From contig JAKSDJ010000238.1 in NCBI GenBank assembly GCA_022360155.1, forward strand, positions 1 to 44,165: DNA of 44,165 nucleotides, read 5' to 3'. A program made the position numbers and the translations under genes. Positions 9,192 through 16,639 of this stretch are shown piece after piece. The DNA comes from Chloroflexales bacterium (GTDB lineage Bacteria > Chloroflexota > Chloroflexia > Chloroflexales > Chloroflexaceae). Each line of letters opens with the position of its first letter. Within the stretch, counting starts at the first letter, position 1. The notes under the pieces were generated by a model. The model was not told where the DNA came from and made no database searches. It saw only the letters and a program-made list of their open reading frames with translations.

Positions 9192-9731
9192 TCAGCGTCC
9201 GCTGGCAGTCGGATAACCCTGTTCATGCCAAGACTCTAGCCCCCCAGCCAGCGCTCTGACATCGCTGTAGCCAAATTCCATAAAGATCTGGGCGCCGCGG
9301 ACGCTGGTTTCTTCGTTGGCGCGCCCCGCATAGGTGATGATAATCGCGCCAGGCGGTAGGCGGCGCAGGCGGGTTTCCAGATCTTCGGAGGTGATGGAGG
9401 CGGCGCCGGCGATATGCAATTCCTCGAATTCCTGTCCCGAACGTACGTCGACAAAGATCGCCGTTTGATCGTCGTAATGCGTTTTGGCCGCTTCGAGGGC
9501 AATACGCTCGATCGCTGGCCCAGCTCCGACCTGATCGCCATGAGCGCTTTCGAGGGTGACTGCCGGCTCATCCGTGGCTGCAAGCGGCGCCGGAGCCGGC
9601 TGTGGCGGGCGGCTTACCAGGACGATAATCCCGAGCAGCCCGGCGCCCGCCAAAAAGGTCAATACTGCAAGGATCAGCGTCCACTGCCGGGCGCCTGTCT
9701 CTTTACGCGGAGATTGCGGAGATATTGTCAT
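9192..9731 (-). CDS. membrane-anchored rhodanese-like protein without catalytic Cys
   Basis: 179 aa: basic N-terminus, one membrane helix (about 17-39), a Pro/Ala linker, and a single rhodanese domain (about 75-175) on the outside of the membrane. The CDC25/rhodanese start VDVRSGQEFEELHIAGA and the end GGLESWHEQGYP are intact. The active-site loop, normally with a Cys, reads TYAGRANEETS, with Ala135 at the expected Cys position. The classical sulfurtransferase reaction is therefore unlikely; a binding or regulatory role is possible. A small ORF lies 12 bases upstream and may share its transcript. Confidence 0.85.
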   Translation of the reverse strand: MTISPQSPRKETGARQWTLILAVLTFLAGAGLLGIIVLVSRPPQPAPAPLAATDEPAVTLESAHGDQVGAGPAIERIALEAAKTHYDDQTAIFVDVRSGQEFEELHIAGAASITSEDLETRLRRLPPGAIIITYAGRANEETSVRGAQIFMEFGYSDVRALAGGLESWHEQGYPTASGR

Positions 9732-9743
9732 AGGATATGCTCT

Positions 9744-9899
9744 TTAGCTTAGAACTTGCACGGGAATAGAAGCCGTGCCCACAAATACGTCCTGATGAGC
9801 CTCCAGCAGAAATGTTGTACGGATTGGCAGGTTCGTGCGGAATAGCTCATCACTGGTCACTGTTCGGGGCGGCGACGCCTGTTTGCCATTTCGAGCCAT
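9744..9899 (-). CDS. small hypothetical protein next to the rhodanese gene
   Basis: An uninterrupted 51-codon frame from ATG 9899 to TAA 9744, ending 12 bases before the rhodanese start. The sequence looks protein-like (segment FRTNLPIRTTFLLEAHQ), soluble, with no recognisable domain. The ribosome site is weak and the frame is short, so it may be chance or the remnant of a longer gene. Confidence 0.35.
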   Translation of the reverse strand: MARNGKQASPPRTVTSDELFRTNLPIRTTFLLEAHQDVFVGTASIPVQVLS

Positions 9900-10033
9900 C
9901 GGCACAACTCAACGCAGCCTATTTGTGTCATGTAACACAAGCCGGTAGAATAGTACCATAGAATGTTCAAATGTTAAAACGTTCAAACGTTCAAACCTGT
10001 TGTCACTTGTAATGACACTAGATTGGTCTCGTC

Positions 10034-11011
10034 ATGAAACAACGCCCATTTGCAATCTTCGTTTGGGGGAGCCTGGTCTTCAATCTGATCGTCATTCTTT
10101 GGGGTGCATTTGTACGGATCAGCAACTCGGGCGATGGATGCGGCAACCACTGGCCCCTCTGTTACGGCGAGTTTATCCCTCAGACTGCCCACACTGCCAC
10201 CTGGATCGAGTTTCTGCATCGTGTCACTAGCGGGCTGGCCTTTCTGCTGGTTATCGGCATGGTCATCTGGGCCTGGCGGCTCTACCCGCGCGGTCATCAA
10301 ATTCGGCAAAGCGTAGGATTTGCGCTGCTGTTCATGCTGATCGAGGTGCTGGTCGGCGCCGCGCTGGTACTGCTGAATCTGGTGGCTGACAATATATCGA
10401 TCCAGCGCGCGGTGATGATGACGATTCACCAGGCCAACACATTTATGCTGATTGGCGCGCTGACTCTGACTGCCTGGTGGGCTTCGGGATATGCGCTGAT
10501 CCGCGTGCGCGATCAGGGTGCGCTGACGCGCTGGCTTGGCCCTGCGTTGCTGTGCGGGGTGGCCCTGGGGATGACCGGTGCGATCACGGCATTGGCCGAC
10601 ACGCTCTTCCCGTCGCCGTCCTTGCAGGCGGGTATAGCCCAAGATCTCGATCCAAACGCCCATTTCTTGATCCAGTTGCGCATTCTACACCCGATCATCG
10701 CTTTGCTGGTCGGCGGCTACTTGTTTTTCGCAATCCGCGCGGTGCGCCGCCAGCGCCCTAGTCCGGCGGTGCAAATGTTTAGCTCCATCCTCTACATAAT
10801 CTTTATTGTGCAAATCGTAGTTGGGGCGCTCAACATCGTCTGGCTGACGCCGCTCTGGTCGCGCTTGATTCACCTGTTGCTGGCCGATCTGATCTGGATT
10901 ACGCTGATGTTGCTGTCGGCGTCGGCGCTCGCTCGACAGGAAGAGACCGCCCATGTCGCGACCTCTGTGCCGCTGGGCGAACCGCAAGTGGGCAGGCAAT
11001 TGGCCCGTTAG
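10034..11011 (+). CDS. ctaA: heme A synthase, COX15/CtaA family
   Basis: Eight-helix membrane enzyme that oxidises the methyl group of heme O to the formyl group of heme A, used by aa3-type oxidases. 325 aa. Helix 1 (about 5-27) is followed by an extracytoplasmic loop with the cysteine pair GDGCGNHWPLC, as in Bacillus-type CtaA. Heme-ligand histidines are visible in EFLHRVTSG, MTIHQANTF and the C-terminal half RILHPIIAL. The cytoplasmic C-terminus is short and polar. ATG 10034 is chosen by the first helix; the ribosome site is poor and the upstream 60 bases are AT-rich with tandem GTTCAAAC words. The assignment to the family is firm; ctaB and oxidase genes are not in the window. Confidence 0.92.
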   Translation: MKQRPFAIFVWGSLVFNLIVILWGAFVRISNSGDGCGNHWPLCYGEFIPQTAHTATWIEFLHRVTSGLAFLLVIGMVIWAWRLYPRGHQIRQSVGFALLFMLIEVLVGAALVLLNLVADNISIQRAVMMTIHQANTFMLIGALTLTAWWASGYALIRVRDQGALTRWLGPALLCGVALGMTGAITALADTLFPSPSLQAGIAQDLDPNAHFLIQLRILHPIIALLVGGYLFFAIRAVRRQRPSPAVQMFSSILYIIFIVQIVVGALNIVWLTPLWSRLIHLLLADLIWITLMLLSASALARQEETAHVATSVPLGEPQVGRQLAR

Positions 11012-11025
11012 AGCGCTGGTAGCGT

Positions 11026-11050
11026 TGGGTGCGGGCGTGGCCCGCACCCA
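11026..11050. terminator. bidirectional hairpin between convergent genes
   Basis: Perfect 11-bp stem TGGGTGCGGGC/GCCCGCACCCA with loop GTG, midway between the convergent ends of the heme A synthase gene (11011) and the kinase gene (11115). No long T run follows on either side, so termination is inferred from stem strength and position. Confidence 0.6.
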
Positions 11051-11114
11051 GTGTTGCCTTGCCACGCCAATCCATAATCCACAGATGACACAGATTGTCA
11101 CAGATGCAGCGCTC

Positions 11115-12623
11115 CTACGCCTTCGTCTCATCCCCGCTTGCTGCTACCAGCCTTTCATATAACTCGTGTTGTCGCTCCATCGCCGCAAGATAGCGTTGGT
11201 GGTGAACTGGGTTTGGGGTGTAGATCTGCGTAAACTCCAGCGGAAACAGATCGCGATTGTTGCCAAGGCCAAGCGACTCGACGGCTAGCAGGGCGACGCC
11301 GCGGCTGCTCGGTTCGCTCACCGCCGATGCGTAGAGCGGGCAGCCGAGTACATCGGCCAGGATCTGACACCAGGATGGCGAGTTGAGCAGGGCGCCGCCG
11401 CTAACGACGAATGCCGGTTGGCTGGGCAAGTGCGGCGTGAGCAGGCGCGCGATCCGCCCGAAGCGGCAGGCCACGGCCTCCAGCCCAGCGCGGAGCATAT
11501 CGTTGGCGGTTGTGTTCAAGCTCAGGCCGCTGATCGTGGCGCGTGCGTCGCTTGCCCATCCGGGGCTGCGTTCGCCAGCCAGGAAGGGCAGCACCGTCAA
11601 GCCATGCCCGTCGGGTTCGCCGGATGCCAGCGCCGCCTCGACGCCAGCCGGATCGGCGAGACGCAAGACCTCGCGCATCCAGGCAAACACATTGCCGCCC
11701 TCGCTGGTCGCCCCGCCCAGCAGCGCGCGCCGCTGGTCTACGCGGTAGCACCAGAGACCAAAGGGCACTTGTTCGACGTTGGGCAGCACCGCCCGCAGCG
11801 CGCCGCTCGTACCGATCGTCAGGGCGATGTGCGCCGGGTCGGCGCAGCCGCTGCCCAGGTTGGCGGCAGCGCCGTCGCCGATGGCGGGGAACCAAGGGAT
11901 CTGGGTCAGGGCCGGCCAGCGCCGGGCATAGTCCGCTCGGAGCCCGCTGGTCGGCGCGTTGGCATCCACAAGCTGCGACAACCGCGCCGGATCGAGCCCG
12001 GTTACGGCCAGCAACTGCTCGTCCCATTGTAACCTCCGCCGGTCAAGCAAGCCGCTCCACGATGCAACCGAGAAGCTGACCTGCACTTCGCCAAACCAGC
12101 GCAACAGCATATATTCGCCCAGCGTCACCCAGCGCCAAACCTGCCGCACAACGTTGGCTTGGGTGCGCTGGAGCCAACGCAACCGCGCGGGCAGATAGTT
12201 GGCGCGCAGAGGGCAGCCGGTACGGTCGAGAATCTCATGCTCATCGAGTTGCTTGCGCAGGTGCGCAGCATCGGCGGCATTCCGGGTGTCTGCATAGAGA
12301 TAGATCGGCGTCAAGGGGCGATGGTCGGCAGCAACGCCTAGCACATTCGAGACATAGGTCGTGACCGCAACAGCGCCGATTGCCGTCGTTCCCACGCTTG
12401 CCAGGGTCACGTCAATACAGCGCTCGATCCGCTCCAGCGCTGCATCAGGATCGTCCTCAACGCCGCCATCGGCGCTCGTGTGCAAGGTGTGGCTCTCGCG
12501 GGCAAGACTCCCAGTAATCTCGCGTCCCGCCTGATCGAAGAGCAGCGTGCGGGTCGACGAGGAGCCGACGTCGATAGTCAGGATCAACGGTGAATGGGCG
12601 TTTGGAAGATCAACCAGGGTCAT
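11115..12623 (-). CDS. FGGY-family carbohydrate kinase, gluconokinase-like
   Basis: Cytoplasmic ATP-dependent sugar kinase of 502 aa, close to gluconokinase/xylulokinase length. N-terminal FGGY domain starts with the phosphate-1 motif LTIDVGSSSTRTLLFD. The C-terminal domain carries the catalytic-base region AIGDGAAANLGSG (Asp in GDG), the phosphate-2 motif LTIGTSGALR and the late adenosine-region FVVSGGALLNS. The pattern YVSNVLG and TGCPLRANYLPARLRWL is what I associate with gluconokinases, but substrate cannot be fixed from sequence alone. It stands alone on the minus strand with a hairpin behind it; no gluconate transporter is nearby. Confidence 0.85.
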   Translation of the reverse strand: MTLVDLPNAHSPLILTIDVGSSSTRTLLFDQAGREITGSLARESHTLHTSADGGVEDDPDAALERIERCIDVTLASVGTTAIGAVAVTTYVSNVLGVAADHRPLTPIYLYADTRNAADAAHLRKQLDEHEILDRTGCPLRANYLPARLRWLQRTQANVVRQVWRWVTLGEYMLLRWFGEVQVSFSVASWSGLLDRRRLQWDEQLLAVTGLDPARLSQLVDANAPTSGLRADYARRWPALTQIPWFPAIGDGAAANLGSGCADPAHIALTIGTSGALRAVLPNVEQVPFGLWCYRVDQRRALLGGATSEGGNVFAWMREVLRLADPAGVEAALASGEPDGHGLTVLPFLAGERSPGWASDARATISGLSLNTTANDMLRAGLEAVACRFGRIARLLTPHLPSQPAFVVSGGALLNSPSWCQILADVLGCPLYASAVSEPSSRGVALLAVESLGLGNNRDLFPLEFTQIYTPNPVHHQRYLAAMERQHELYERLVAASGDETKA

Positions 12624-12817
12624 GTTTTCACTGTTCTATGATGAAAAACGTTAGCACTTTGACACGTTGAAATGTTAGCAGGTTAGCAGGTTAAAATGTT
12701 AGCAGGTTAGCAGGTTCAATCTGCGGTGATTGACATCCATCTGCGGCATTAGCGAGCCATTGCAGATAGGGGCGACCAGCCAGTCGCCTGTACGTCGGCG
12801 AACAAGTGACCGCGCTG
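12624..12817. repeat. GGTTAGCAGGTT-type tandem repeat
   Basis: Upstream of the kinase gene, 12665-12715 consists of repeated GTTAGCAGGTTA units. The same repeat flavour recurs near 14690-14790, 18545-18565 and 38275-38365 and is dispersed in intergenic DNA of this window. Confidence 0.6.
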
Positions 12818-14662
12818 TCAATTGATCACCTCGATAGTCCCAATAACCAGCCGATCTTGTACGCCGTCGGGCGGCGCCTCCCGCAGCAGCAGCGGTTCGA
12901 GCGATGGGTAGAGATACCACCCAATCTTGACAGTATAGCGCCCTGGCGGAGTCTCTGGCTTGATCGCCAGGCTATATAGTTCCGTGTGTTGCTGGCCGGC
13001 GCTCCAGACATCGGTGGGCATGCTGGGCGCGCGGTCGACCTGCCCCCACATCTGATACTGCTCGTCGAGCAGATGGACGAATACGGTGTAGCGCTGGCTC
13101 GGTGTGTTGGTGGCTTGCCAGGCGAGCTTTAAGGGAACGCTCTCACCGGCCTGGTACGGCCCGCCGGGCAGCGACCAGCCGTTGATCGCGATATGGTCGT
13201 TCCACTCGGCCCAGTGCGCGGTCGTCACCGACAGATCCGGCTCGTCCGCCGAGACGCGCCAGAGCCCCTGTTCGAGCGTCTGGGCGAAGGGCAAGCCAGC
13301 TTCGGGAGTGAGCCGGTAAACGATCCGTTCCTGCGCCAGCCACTCGCTATACATCGCGAGCGCGACGTTGGCCGGAATTTCGTTGGCCACTTGCACATCA
13401 CGGCGCACCTGCTCGATGGTTTGGAGGTAGCGCATCGGCTGGGTGTACTCCCAGTCGCCGACAATGATCGCGCCAGGCGCCGCAGCCTCCAACCAAGCGC
13501 GCACCTTCCAGTCGACAGGATTAGCGTACAGCTTGTTGATCTGCGCAACGTTGACGCTTGCCAAGAAGAGCGGCAAGGCCAGCGCCAACGCGCCGACAAA
13601 CCACTGCTGGCGGGCGAGCCGGGCCAGGGCGTCGATGGCAACAGCAAGCCATAGCGCCGCAATAAGATAGGCGGGCAGGAGAAAAACCTGCACATCGACA
13701 ACGAAGTAGGCCGTGCAGAATGCCAGGATGCTGACATAGCTCACGGCCAGGCCGCTGCCCAGCGCCGGGTTGCGCCGCAGCAGAACGACCATCCCCACCA
13801 TTGCCAGGCCTAGGCCAACCCAGGTCATCTCCGGGCCGATGTAGAGGGTGAACAACTCTTCCAGCCGGAACCAGCCCTGGCTCCAGAGCTGGCCGGGATC
13901 GAACCATTGGCTGACCATGCTGCCGGTTGCGATTTCCCACAGCTTGCGCCAGCGGTCGGGCTCGTCGGAGGGAACGCGCCAGGGCAGGTAGAGATAAAAC
14001 CCAATCGGGGCGATAGTCGCGGCGAGGGCGGCGCCGCGACCACGCCAATCGAGACGGCGGCGCTCCAGCAAGACAAACAACCCCAACCCCGGCAAGAGGA
14101 ATAGCATGCTGCGGTGATGGACCAGACCCAGCCCAACGAACAGCCCGACAAGCCAGAGTGATGCTCGTCCAGAGCGCCACGCAAGCAACGCCAACAGCAG
14201 GCCAGCATCGAGCAGCAGCGCCAACCCCCAGACTTCGGCCTGGGTGGCTTGCGACCAGGTTGTGCTGCCCCAGGCCAGCGCCAACGCGCCGGCTGTCGCG
14301 GGCAGCGGCGATATGTCAAGACGCCGCGCCAGGGCATAGCTTGCGCTTACCGCGCCCGCCATCGCCACCGCCGAGAAGACGTTCATGCGCCAGGCGATCG
14401 TTCCGAACGGCAGCAGGTGCGACCAGCCCCAGCCGAGCAAGGTGTAGAACGGATAGCCGGTTGGATGAATGACGCCCAGGGTGTGGGGGATATACTGGAG
14501 TTCTGCGGTGTCGCCGCGCCCCAATCCAGGCAGCAAGGTGAGAACATAGCTGACAAGGCTCAGCACAAAGAGACTCGCCATCAGCAGCCTGTCCAGGTGG
14601 CGGACCTGCATCTTATTGCTAAGGCCCTGTTGCGGGCGCTTGATACGTATGTTTGTCAGCAT
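12818..14662 (-). CDS. DUF2723 multi-span membrane protein, glycosyltransferase-like
   Basis: 614 aa integral membrane protein. The N-terminal 400 residues hold about ten membrane helices and the DUF2723 pattern GDTAELQYIPHTLGVIHPTG in the first outer loop, which carries the Asp expected of GT-C type glycosyltransferases using lipid-linked sugars. The last ~200 residues form an extracytoplasmic beta-rich domain (INGWSLPGGPYQAGESVPLKL) that I recall from many Chloroflexota GT-C proteins. The probable job is glycosylating an envelope polymer or protein; donor and acceptor are unknown. The start at 14662 is uncertain; ATG 14611 is an alternative directly before the first helix. Confidence 0.8.
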   Translation of the reverse strand: MLTNIRIKRPQQGLSNKMQVRHLDRLLMASLFVLSLVSYVLTLLPGLGRGDTAELQYIPHTLGVIHPTGYPFYTLLGWGWSHLLPFGTIAWRMNVFSAVAMAGAVSASYALARRLDISPLPATAGALALAWGSTTWSQATQAEVWGLALLLDAGLLLALLAWRSGRASLWLVGLFVGLGLVHHRSMLFLLPGLGLFVLLERRRLDWRGRGAALAATIAPIGFYLYLPWRVPSDEPDRWRKLWEIATGSMVSQWFDPGQLWSQGWFRLEELFTLYIGPEMTWVGLGLAMVGMVVLLRRNPALGSGLAVSYVSILAFCTAYFVVDVQVFLLPAYLIAALWLAVAIDALARLARQQWFVGALALALPLFLASVNVAQINKLYANPVDWKVRAWLEAAAPGAIIVGDWEYTQPMRYLQTIEQVRRDVQVANEIPANVALAMYSEWLAQERIVYRLTPEAGLPFAQTLEQGLWRVSADEPDLSVTTAHWAEWNDHIAINGWSLPGGPYQAGESVPLKLAWQATNTPSQRYTVFVHLLDEQYQMWGQVDRAPSMPTDVWSAGQQHTELYSLAIKPETPPGRYTVKIGWYLYPSLEPLLLREAPPDGVQDRLVIGTIEVIN

Positions 14663-14700
14663 AAGTTATCTGTTCGTCGGTTGGCAGGTTGCAGGTTGAC

Positions 14701-14748
14701 ATCCTTCGGCTACGCCAGTCCTGAGCACAGCCGAAGGGCTCAGGACAG
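14701..14748 (+). repeat. REP-like palindromic repeat, copy 1
   Basis: A 48-bp unit containing the near-palindrome GTCCTGAGC...GCTCAGGAC around CAGCCGAAGG. An inverted copy with only a few differences occurs at 38292-38338. Both copies sit between GGTTnnCAGGTT-type words, so the repeated unit is larger than the palindrome. Similar CCGAAGGGCTCAGGAC elements are common in Chloroflexota genomes, from memory. Confidence 0.7.
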
Positions 14749-14817
14749 AGGTTCACAGGTTCGCAGGTTTACAAGGTTACAGGTTTATCACCAAACTAAT
14801 AGCTATCGACTCCCGCA

Positions 14818-14955
14818 CCTAACGAAATGTGACGATTACAATCGGTAAAGGAGAAAGGTGCTCGTCGTGCCGCCTTATGGCGGCTGTGCTGCCTTCAAAC
14901 CGCCTAAAGGCGGCACGACGTAGACTACCCCTGTTGATCGTCACATTTCATTAGG
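14818..14955. mobile_element. MITE-like element with terminal and internal inverted repeats
   Basis: 138 bp. Terminal inverted repeats of 19 bp at 14818-14836 and 14937-14955 match with one mismatch (CCTAACGAAATGTGACGAT against its complement). Inside is a second, perfect 14-bp inverted repeat, CGTCGTGCCGCCTT at 14863-14876 and its complement at 14907-14920. No coding capacity. The layout is that of a non-autonomous transposable element; I see no clear target duplication and no parent transposase in the window. Confidence 0.6.
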
Positions 14956-15189
14956 CGGTTGTGCGGCCTTAGAATGGAATCGCCGATACAGGCCGATGGA
15001 CGCCGATATTTAACTTTCAGATCAACGATCTAGACAGTTGCGGATGAGTCTCACTGTCGTATCACCTCATCACTTCCCACGTCTGAAGAACGTTGTCATC
15101 TAAAACAAAGACGAGATTCGCTAGGGCTTGACTATTGTCGGTACGACTGTGAGTCGCACATCATGCCGCTCTCTACAAGAGAAAACCAA

Positions 15190-15221
15190 TGCGGCTACAA
15201 ACCGCGCCTACAGAGCAAGCC
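15190..15221 (+). repeat. 32-bp exact repeat, copy 1
   Basis: Identical, in the same orientation, to 38207-38238. The core GCGGCTACAAACCGC is itself an inverted repeat. Probably the edge or remnant of a dispersed element. Confidence 0.7.
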
Positions 15222-15264
15222 TGAATGGTACGACGAACGGACTAACGTTCCAAAGTGCCAACGT

Positions 15265-16197
15265 TCAAACGTTCAGCTCCCCCTGCAATGCCGCCCAGTG
15301 TAACGGCAAGGTCTGCTCGATATGGCGGTCTGCGGTGCGCCAGGAATGGTCGCCGTCGACCATCACCGGCGGCGTCAGGCGGTTGTGAACACTCCGATAA
15401 CTCAGTGCGCGCAGCAGGTGTTCGCCGCGATAGAAATTCGAGCCCCAGGGTTCTATCGCTTCGGGGCCGTATTGGATGAACCAGGCCAGGCGGCGGATCT
15501 GGGCCGGATCGGCGCGGATCATGCGATTGATTGCGCTATTGGCTGTGATGAAATCCATATCGCGCGGGACGCCCAGGGCCGGATCGAACATCGGGTTTTC
15601 CAGGATGCCATCGCTGGCGCGCACGCGCCGCCCCGCATCCGTAGTGTACAAGAATGTCCCATCATAAGCGCCGACGCTGACGAAGAACTGGGGATAAGAC
15701 GTCGCGACTTTGACGGCCATCATGCCTCCCAGTGAGAACCCGGCTATGGCACGCGCATCTGGAATGGTGCGATAATCGCGGTCGATTTTGGGCAGCAGCT
15801 CTGTGACAAAAAACTGCTCGAATCTGCCGCTACCGATGCCAGATTTGCCATCGGCTAGTTCTGGCGCACGAAAATCGGTCAGCATGCTAGGAATGTGGTT
15901 GTCGTCGCTGGCCAGGCCCGGCATGACCAAGATCATGGGGCCGATCCGACCGGCGTTGCGAAGGCGCTCATAGACATCGATGATCGTTGTGCCGCCGCGC
16001 ACTCCGTCTTCGTGAGGGTTGACCCATTCGCGCTCGTGGCCGCGCAACAAGTAGAGCGCCGGAAAGCGTTGTTGGCCAGTCGCGTACTCTGGCGGCAGGA
16101 AGATATAGAACCCGCGCTCAACGCCAAGAATGGCGCTGTGGAAGCGTATCAACGCAGCGCGCGAATCGTACTGCGGCTGATCCTGGTGTTGTGACAT
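15265..16197 (-). CDS. putative esterase, esterase D / antigen-85-like fold
   Basis: 310 aa alpha/beta hydrolase without signal peptide. An N-terminal strand region ends in FYIFLPPEYATGQQRFPALYLLRG, typical of the Esterase family (PF00756). Nucleophile elbow GFSLGG with Ser155; a likely catalytic His in the late DGDHSWRT motif; the acid residue lies between. Members hydrolyse carboxyl or thioesters, and some release enterobactin or feruloyl groups; substrate is not predictable here. It is a single gene on the minus strand, starting at ATG 16197. Confidence 0.8.
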   Translation of the reverse strand: MSQHQDQPQYDSRAALIRFHSAILGVERGFYIFLPPEYATGQQRFPALYLLRGHEREWVNPHEDGVRGGTTIIDVYERLRNAGRIGPMILVMPGLASDDNHIPSMLTDFRAPELADGKSGIGSGRFEQFFVTELLPKIDRDYRTIPDARAIAGFSLGGMMAVKVATSYPQFFVSVGAYDGTFLYTTDAGRRVRASDGILENPMFDPALGVPRDMDFITANSAINRMIRADPAQIRRLAWFIQYGPEAIEPWGSNFYRGEHLLRALSYRSVHNRLTPPVMVDGDHSWRTADRHIEQTLPLHWAALQGELNV

Positions 16198-16639
16198 CGT
16201 GTTGCGCCTACTACAGGGTCGATTCGATAAGCGTGATTATAGCCGACATCACGGCCTGCGCAACATTGCCTATCGTTGTGAGGGTTGCGTTGCCATCCGG
16301 TAATGGGCCGCGGATGCCGCCGCGATGCGCGGATCAACACAGATGCAAACTGATTAACAGCGGCTTGCGTTTGGATTTTTACGTCGATGCCGCTTGCAGA
16401 CTGACTCAGATCTGCAGCTATCTGCGGCGAATCTGCGTCTATTTGCGTTGTCGGCGTGCAATTGCAGGACGATGACGCAGCTCTGCGAGCTGTGCGCCAT
16501 CTTGCCGGAATAGATCATGTGTGCTAAAATAAACTGATACTATTGCCTTCCTATGGTGTCCGTACGCATGTATGCCGTCCCCGTGGTATACTAACCGTCA
16601 ATGAAGTACCACGTCAGCGAGGAATAACAGACTGCTACT
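16198..16639. other. divergent intergenic region with CTGCG-type repeats
   Basis: No gene. Between 16380 and 16460 words of the type ATCTGCG and CTGCGGC recur, as in the gaps at 8420 and 12718. The pseudokinase promoter (16502-16530) is in the right half. Confidence 0.5.
16502..16530 (+). promoter_or_regulatory. sigma70-type promoter for the pseudokinase gene
   Basis: TTGCCG at 16502-16507, a 17-base spacer and TAAAAT at 16525-16530. It is the best match in the gap and leaves a leader of roughly 100 bases that contains the inverted words GTGGTA and TACCAC. Confidence 0.5.

Larger units (their letters stand above)
14663..15264. other. repeat-rich intergenic region
   Basis: About 600 bases with no gene. 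It holds GGTTnnCAGGTT-type tandem words (14685-14700, 14750-14790), a 48-bp palindromic repeat (14701-14748), a MITE-like element (14818-14955) and a 32-bp repeat also found at 38207 (15190-15221). These are listed separately. It separates two minus-strand genes, so it also holds the promoter of the DUF2723 gene. Confidence 0.6.
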
